Positions 4,056 through 8,657 of a DNA stretch of 8,657 nt are shown piece after piece. Both the position numbers and the translations under genes were made by a program. Every line of letters begins with the position of its first letter. Within the stretch, counting starts at the first letter, position 1. This DNA comes from Firmicutes bacterium CAG:646 (GTDB taxonomy: Bacteria > Bacillota > Clostridia > Lachnospirales > Lachnospiraceae), in the NCBI GenBank assembly GCA_000432335.1, contig HF995389.1, positions 1 to 8,657 on the forward strand, read 5' to 3'. The notes beneath the pieces are model-generated. The model had not been told where the DNA came from and did not search any database. It saw nothing but the letters and a program-made list of their open reading frames with translations.

Positions 4056-6614
4056 CTACAAATCTAATATTTTCAGGATCATATCTGCGGTTCCCACATT
4101 ATAACCTGCCACCCCATAGATTCCTTTCATCTTCTCATCTGCAATGACGATCAGCGGTAATTTCCCCGGCTCCAGATACATTCTCCTCGCCCAAACTTCC
4201 ATATCTGCTCCAAAATCATCCACAAGGAACTGTACATTTGTCAGAGCGGAAAGGGTTCTCTTCAGTGTCGGGTCCTTTTTTACATCCATGCCAGATACCA
4301 CAAAATAGATATTGGCGTCTAACTGGTTGTACGCATCCTTTCTCTGATACATTTCATTCAAAATATGTTCTGTAGGTTCTTTTCCCTCTTCCAGCCATAT
4401 AAACAATCCTTTCTTTTCTTTCACCAGCTCAGAGATCCGGAAGGACGTCCCATCTTCTGTTTTCATGGAGAAATCCGGCAGATCGTTATCCTCCAGCATA
4501 TCGGTCACCTGCGCTTCCATCTGTTCCAGAACTATCTCTTTCTTCTCTCCCTCCTTCAACTGGAAAATCATCTGTTTCGCAAAGATATTTCCGTTGGGAA
4601 GGCGATTCGAAGTGAGAAGCTTATAGGTTCCCGAAAATAGCGGAATCTCCCCGTAGATTTCTTCCCCGCTCTCATCACATAACTGAAGGGTCTGATAACC
4701 CTTTTCCTCCAACCGGGAAATCGTCCAGTTCTGGAAATACGTCCAATTCTCTCCTTCCTGTCTCTGCATGCAGATCGCTGCTGTCCGCGCCCCGGACTGT
4801 CCCTGTTTCTCTTCCAGCGCCACAAATATTTCATCTTTCCACATCTCCAAAATCTGATCGGAAGGACTCAGTCTTGCCGGTATTCCCAGCGTTCTGAGAA
4901 TCTGCACAGCCACCACTCTTCTGGTGAGAAAGCTTCCAAACCCGCTGGTCAGCGCTCCCTCTGCGGATGTGATCAGATTTCCGTATTCCAAACGTTCATC
5001 GGAAATCAGCCGTTCTCCCAGCATTTTCCACACAAGTTCCGGCTGCTGAGTAATCTGCCGCTTTTCTTCCTCCGTCAGCCATGTGTTAAGGAAACTGCGG
5101 AACGGGCGAATCATCTCATTTTCCACTCTTGGACATAAGATATAGGGAACATAGACAGCATCCTCCCATTTTCCCTCGTAAGCAGCGGCTTGCGCACAAT
5201 GTTCCTCCAGAATATCCGCTGTGATATCCAGATAGTCTTTCTCCCGCAGACTGTTGAGCACATCTATTTTTCGAGACTCCTGCCATCTTCCCCTAGTATC
5301 ACACGCCAAAAATGCTGCGATTTCCTTCTGATTGCCTCTTGCCAGCCGCATAATCTCCATTCCACGGCTGCGAAATTCTTCCGGTATTTTCTGAACGACA
5401 CTCTGCGCCAGTTCTTCATTAAAGAAGTTCTGCTCTTTTTTTCTTCTGATTTCTGCGCTCTCTTTTAATCTTTTTCTGCCCTTCTGAATTTCTTTTTCTG
5501 ACTGAACGCATCGATTTACCGGAGAATCCTTCGGCGCTGTCAGGATCATTTCTGTCCAAACATCTTCCGCTTTCCGCTCTCCAAGCTTCACAATACAGCT
5601 TTTTTGCTTTCCAGCATCCACCAGAACTTCTCCATAAGCTCCATCTTTTGAGGCGGTCACCTGTACGGTTCCCAGTCCTGTTTCCAGCACTTTTTTCCCG
5701 TTTTCCCCCGCTTTTACACGGGCAATTTCACCAAAGCAGGCATAATTCATCACTTCAAAGCTGATCTGTGCCCCGGCTGCCGGCTTTCCGTTTGCATCCT
5801 GAACCAATACTTCCAGTTCTGTAGTTTTCGCATACGTCTTTAACTGATTTACTACCAGAGACATTCCTCTTCTGCCCACCAGTTCTTCCTTCGGAAGGGA
5901 GGGAAGCAGCCAACGGGAATGCACCATCATCGCCCGGGAAGACGCATTGGTAAACCACCCCTTATTCAAAACTTCTTCCGGCTCACATGCTCCTAAAAAT
6001 TTCCAGCTTCCTTCACACCATACTTCCACCCAGGCATGATTGTCATCGCAGTGAGACCATAAGGGAACATACACCTGACGGGCGGGGATTCCCATACTTC
6101 TCAGGACAGATACCGCAAAGGTAGACTCCTCCCCACATCTTCCGTAAGCAGAACGGTACACGCTGGCAGCGCTTGCCGTCCTTCCGTCTGTGGTGCGGTA
6201 AGTTGCCTCCTCGGCACACCAGTAATTAATCTCCAGAATTGCCTCCCGCATACCCATTCCACGAATCCTGTCTTTCAGTTTTTCATAAAAAAATGGTCGG
6301 CATTCCACCATATCCTCATTATTTACTCGATGATGCAGCACATAACCTGCAAAAATATCCTCCGGAACCTGTCCGGCAAACGGTCCTTCCTTCCATAAAA
6401 AAGCACCGTGTTTCGCATAATCCAGATACAACTGGGGCGAATAATCCGCACTATCGCTCACCGGCATGGACGCATAGAGACATTTCAGCGCCTCCGCCTC
6501 ATCATCCGTACATCCTTTTAAAACCTCTTCCACCTGCGTTTTTCTGTTTTGCAGACGATTCATCTGCTCTGCAAACGCTTTTTCTACTTCCCGCATAAAT
6601 TCCTGTGTAAACAT
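4056..6614 (-). CDS. Large cytosolic transglutaminase-like protein with thioredoxin-fold C-terminus
   Basis: This 852-residue protein has no signal peptide or membrane helix, so it is probably cytosolic. Residues 1-120 are helical. The transglutaminase-like core spans about 125-235, with C160 in YGRCGEES, H193 in DDNHAWVEVW, and an acidic residue in GACEPE (E211) where an Asp is more usual. A Cna-B/Ig-like beta domain follows at about 265-345 (LEVLVQDANGKPAAGAQISF), then a basic helical linker at 370-400. A second core-like segment (about 545-600) repeats the pattern VLRSMGIPAR as ILRTLGIPAR, with Phe at the catalytic Cys position. Residues 708-852 look like a thioredoxin/redoxin fold (DLPDFSMKTEDGTSF) lacking a CxxC. 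It may be a cysteine protease, amidase or crosslinking enzyme; the substrate is unknown. The start at 6614 has AAGGAG 7 nt upstream of the ATG. Confidence 0.82.
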   Translation of the reverse strand: MFTQEFMREVEKAFAEQMNRLQNRKTQVEEVLKGCTDDEAEALKCLYASMPVSDSADYSPQLYLDYAKHGAFLWKEGPFAGQVPEDIFAGYVLHHRVNNEDMVECRPFFYEKLKDRIRGMGMREAILEINYWCAEEATYRTTDGRTASAASVYRSAYGRCGEESTFAVSVLRSMGIPARQVYVPLWSHCDDNHAWVEVWCEGSWKFLGACEPEEVLNKGWFTNASSRAMMVHSRWLLPSLPKEELVGRRGMSLVVNQLKTYAKTTELEVLVQDANGKPAAGAQISFEVMNYACFGEIARVKAGENGKKVLETGLGTVQVTASKDGAYGEVLVDAGKQKSCIVKLGERKAEDVWTEMILTAPKDSPVNRCVQSEKEIQKGRKRLKESAEIRRKKEQNFFNEELAQSVVQKIPEEFRSRGMEIMRLARGNQKEIAAFLACDTRGRWQESRKIDVLNSLREKDYLDITADILEEHCAQAAAYEGKWEDAVYVPYILCPRVENEMIRPFRSFLNTWLTEEEKRQITQQPELVWKMLGERLISDERLEYGNLITSAEGALTSGFGSFLTRRVVAVQILRTLGIPARLSPSDQILEMWKDEIFVALEEKQGQSGARTAAICMQRQEGENWTYFQNWTISRLEEKGYQTLQLCDESGEEIYGEIPLFSGTYKLLTSNRLPNGNIFAKQMIFQLKEGEKKEIVLEQMEAQVTDMLEDNDLPDFSMKTEDGTSFRISELVKEKKGLFIWLEEGKEPTEHILNEMYQRKDAYNQLDANIYFVVSGMDVKKDPTLKRTLSALTNVQFLVDDFGADMEVWARRMYLEPGKLPLIVIADEKMKGIYGVAGYNVGTADMILKILDL

Positions 6615-6631
6615 TTTACTTCTCCTTAATA

Positions 6632-6656
6632 AATAAGGCGCTAAAAGCGCCTTATT
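6632..6656 (-). terminator. Hairpin overlapping the mgsA stop, probable leaky terminator
   Basis: AATAAGGCGCT (6632-6642) and AGCGCCTTATT (6646-6656) form a perfect 11-bp stem with a 3-nt loop. The mgsA TAA lies inside the stem. On the minus strand it is followed by TATTAAGG, a poor U-tract that runs straight into the ribosome site of the transglutaminase gene. Partial termination or RNA processing between the two genes is likely. Confidence 0.55.
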
Positions 6657-7134
6657 GTTTCTGAAACTGATTCACTCTATCCTGAATGGTGACATTAAAG
6701 TTTTCTACTTTCCTGTCATAAGTTTCGCTCATATATTTCGATGCCAGCATAAAATCTGCTGTTGCCAGATTGTTTGCAACGGGAATATCATACACCACAG
6801 CGATACGCAGAAGCGCTTTTACATCCGGGTCATGAGGTTGAGACTCCAGCGGATCCCACAAAAAGATCAGAAAATCAATACCGCCCTCCACAATACGGGA
6901 ACCGATCTGCTGATCGCCCCCCAGAGGACCACTGCAATATCCTTTTACCGGAAGTCCTGTCTTTTCTGCGATCAGTTTTGCAGTAGTACCTGTTCCGCAC
7001 AGAAAATGATTTTTTAAAATGTCTCTATTTTTGTCGCACCATTCCACCAGCTCTTTTTTCTTTCCGTCATGAGCAACCAACGCGATATGTTTCGTTTTTT
7101 CCATTGTAAAACTGATAAATTTTTCGTTTGTCAT
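6652..7134 (-). CDS. mgsA: Methylglyoxal synthase
   Basis: This cytosolic enzyme (EC 4.2.3.3) converts dihydroxyacetone phosphate to methylglyoxal and phosphate, a phosphate-releasing bypass of lower glycolysis. Counting from the ATG at 7134 (160 residues), the family motifs are clear: HIALVAHDGKK (16-26), the phosphate-binding GTGTTAKLI (47-55), SGPLGGDQQIG (68-78) with catalytic Asp74, and DFLIFLWDPLESQPHDPDVK (87-106) with the conserved His101. The closing VANNLATADFML (119-130) is also typical. A start at 7140 would put GGAG only 1 nt from the ATG; the ATG at 7134 gives a normal 7-nt gap and is preferred. About ten residues before the conserved core exceed the Bacillus protein. It follows the phospholipase-like gene by 12 nt. 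Confidence 0.96.
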   Translation of the reverse strand: MTNEKFISFTMEKTKHIALVAHDGKKKELVEWCDKNRDILKNHFLCGTGTTAKLIAEKTGLPVKGYCSGPLGGDQQIGSRIVEGGIDFLIFLWDPLESQPHDPDVKALLRIAVVYDIPVANNLATADFMLASKYMSETYDRKVENFNVTIQDRVNQFQKQ

Positions 7135-7141
7135 TGTCATT

Positions 7142-7146
7142 CTCCT
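7142..7146 (-). promoter_or_regulatory. Ribosome binding site that decides the mgsA start
   Basis: AGGAG on the minus strand is 7 nt from the ATG at 7134 but only 1 nt from the in-frame ATG at 7140, so the downstream start is favoured. It begins immediately after the stop codon of the preceding gene, pointing to coupled translation. Confidence 0.7.
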
Positions 7147-7935
7147 TTAGTTGTAATCTCTGTCAAACCTTACCGATAAGGTTCCTCTTCCATACATACA
7201 GTTGTAAAGATTTTCCAGCACTGCCGGAGCCTCCGCCACTGCTTTCTGGTATAAACCTTCCAGATATTCCGTAGATTCGCTGCAGGCAGGGTTCGGCTCT
7301 TTCCGCATCACCTGACCTTCCAGACTGTCATAACATCTCAAAAGTTTCATGCCGCCCAGAACTACTCGCTCCTTCCATACGCTTTTACAGGTAAGAAGTT
7401 TATCATATTTCTTCTGGCTCTTGATTGCCTGATATATCTTTTTTTCATCTAGTCGCGGAAAAACTCTGGCAATCACCCGACAATTACTTTCTGTTGGCTC
7501 CAGTACACTGGTTGGAAGATAAGAAAATAACTCCTTATGCTCCCGTTCCATAAAATAACGATCCAACTCTGTCTCAATCTCCGCATGGGAAATACCTGTT
7601 TTCCTCTCAAATCTCCCGATGTATCCGTGGCACGTACTGTCAAGTACATAATGGCAGGCAAATCCCAGAAGATACGCTGCCAACTGCGCCGACGGATTCG
7701 TCTGAAATTCACGAATGCCCCGCTGAAAAAATTCAGATGCAATCTCTTTATGCATCCTGTGACCGGTCTGATTAACCTCATTTTTCTGGATCGGGCGGTA
7801 ATAGAAGAAAATATCCGGTCCGTGAAGCCCGATGCGATAAAGACTTTTCCCCTGGCGGATAATTTCTTTCAATGTATCCGGGAGCTTCTTAAAAACATCT
7901 TTTCCAAAAATATCATGTGTATAGGTTGTCGGCAT
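7147..7935 (-). CDS. Zinc-dependent phospholipase C family protein
   Basis: At 262 residues this matches the bacterial zinc-dependent phospholipase C family (Zn_dep_PLPC type). Potential metal ligands occur in the expected order: H7 in TYTHDIFG, H38 and D41 in GLHGPDIFFYY, H59 and H62 in GHRMHKE, H95 and D99 in GFACHYVLDSTCHGY, and further H/E/D in SHAEIETELDRYF (116-128). Secreted clostridial phospholipases have a signal peptide and a C-terminal membrane-binding domain; neither is present, so this is a cytosolic relative and its true substrate is uncertain. The ATG at 7935 has only a weak GGGGA ribosome site 7 nt upstream. It leads into mgsA, whose ribosome site touches its stop codon. The 99 nt upstream are very A/T-rich without a convincing promoter, so it may be expressed from beyond the HAD gene. 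Confidence 0.85.
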   Translation of the reverse strand: MPTTYTHDIFGKDVFKKLPDTLKEIIRQGKSLYRIGLHGPDIFFYYRPIQKNEVNQTGHRMHKEIASEFFQRGIREFQTNPSAQLAAYLLGFACHYVLDSTCHGYIGRFERKTGISHAEIETELDRYFMEREHKELFSYLPTSVLEPTESNCRVIARVFPRLDEKKIYQAIKSQKKYDKLLTCKSVWKERVVLGGMKLLRCYDSLEGQVMRKEPNPACSESTEYLEGLYQKAVAEAPAVLENLYNCMYGRGTLSVRFDRDYN

Positions 7936-8034
7936 ATGCTCATCCCCATTCTTTCTTAAGATACTTCTATTTTCCCTTATTTTGACTTTTTTTTCAAGGA
8001 AAGATTATCAATTTTTTTCCTTCAACTCTTTTTT

Positions 8035-8657
8035 CTAAAAAATCCACTGAGCAACTGCTGCAAGAGATTCCATTTTTCCATAAATACACTCCTGAACCGG
8101 TTTTTCATCCACCAAAAGATCCGGTACCATAATCACTTTCAGACCTGCCCCGGCTGCCGACCGAATTCCGTTATAGGAATCCTCAAGCGCCAGTGTTTCC
8201 TCTGGCAAAATCCTCAGTTGTTCACAGGCGGTCCGATAAATCTCAGGATCTGGTTTCCCCCTTTTTACCATATCTCCCGTGATAACCGCAGAAAAATAAG
8301 AAAAAATCCCCCGTTTTTTCAGTTCTGGTATAGAATGCTCCTGATGGGTGGAGGTTGCCACAGCCATAGGAATCTCCCGGCTCTTCAAAAGCTCTAACAA
8401 CTCCAACAGTCCTTTTTTTCTGGGAATCCCTTTCTGCCTCTCGTACGCCTCATAGACCTGATGATATCCGTCCAGAAACTCTTGCAAAGGGAAATCCTCT
8501 CCATATTTTTCCAGGAAGTAGTGATTTCTCTGTACCCGGCTCATTCCCAATGTCTGGAAAATATTGTCACCGAATCGCACATATCCCATTTTTTCTCCCA
8601 TCACATCCCAACTATATCGGATAACCCGCTCCGTATCGATCATCAGACCGTCCATAT
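8035..8657 (-). CDS. HAD-superfamily hydrolase, beta-phosphoglucomutase-like (5' end outside window)
   Basis: This cytosolic phosphatase or phosphomutase uses an aspartyl-phosphate mechanism. The reading frame runs off the right edge. The first visible full codon is the Met of a D-M-D-G motif, and the two bases beyond it (AT) fit the nucleophile Asp codon GAT, so about 6-10 residues are missing. Counting from that Met: motif I MDGLMIDTE (1-9), a helical cap (about 15-85), motif II VATST (99-103), motif III lysine in KRGKPDPEIY (131-140, K134), and motif IV ALEDSYNGI (156-164). The DGLMIDTE start and helical cap place it in HAD subfamily IA near beta-phosphoglucomutases and 2-deoxyglucose-6-phosphatases. 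The substrate cannot be read from sequence. It ends in TAG, 99 nt before the phospholipase-like gene. Confidence 0.92.
   Translation of the reverse strand, partial: MDGLMIDTERVIRYSWDVMGEKMGYVRFGDNIFQTLGMSRVQRNHYFLEKYGEDFPLQEFLDGYHQVYEAYERQKGIPRKKGLLELLELLKSREIPMAVATSTHQEHSIPELKKRGIFSYFSAVITGDMVKRGKPDPEIYRTACEQLRILPEETLALEDSYNGIRSAAGAGLKVIMVPDLLVDEKPVQECIYGKMESLAAVAQWIF

Noticed and set aside
7993..8025. Imperfect inverted repeat TTCAAGGAAA / TTTCCTTCAA between the HAD and phospholipase-like genes
   Set aside because: Only 9 of 10 positions pair across a 13-nt A/T-rich loop, with no minus-strand T-run after it. It cannot be told from chance in A/T-rich DNA.
7936..8034. Promoter for the phospholipase-like/mgsA genes
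   Set aside because: Several TTGAAA/TTGATA hexamers occur, but none has a credible -10 at 16-18 nt. The best pair (GTCAAA-17-TATCTT) matches only 3 of 6 at -35.

Overview
The window looks like a low- to mid-GC Gram-positive chromosome, most likely a gut clostridium of the Lachnospiraceae type. I infer this from AGGAGG-type ribosome sites, sigma-A promoters with TTGACA/TATAAT boxes, the GntR(YtrA)-ABC cassette, the SEC-C protein and a cytosolic transglutaminase-like protein. No species can be named from sequence alone. All protein genes read on the minus strand, so transcription runs from high to low coordinates. No tRNA, rRNA, CRISPR array or complete insertion sequence is visible.

Layout in transcription order: (a) 8657-8035, a HAD phosphatase cut by the right edge; (b) 7935-4056, a zinc-dependent phospholipase C-like protein, methylglyoxal synthase (mgsA), a hairpin overlapping the mgsA stop, and an 852-residue transglutaminase-like protein; (c) 4034-3904, a long imperfect palindrome with a perfect 22-bp stem; (d) 3838-3539, an apparently undescribed small-RNA locus with an A/T-rich upstream tract, a near-consensus promoter, a roughly 235-nt transcript holding two to three imperfect 50-nt repeats, and a strong intrinsic terminator; (e) 3534-2219, a separate promoter driving a SEC-C zinc-motif protein and a YdcF/DUF218 membrane protein; (f) 2176-1, a consensus promoter with a YtrA-type operator driving a GntR repressor, an ABC ATPase and an ABC permease.

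The GntR-ABC cassette appears autoregulated. The operator lies directly downstream of the -10 box, and the three reading frames overlap or nearly touch. The permease frame is broken at codon 249 by an in-frame TAG. That stop is exactly explained by a 6-bp tandem duplication, and the frame stays open to the window edge with membrane-like sequence.

The points most worth checking are the repeat-containing RNA locus at 3539-3809, the duplication-generated stop in the permease, and the palindromic element at 3904-4034.
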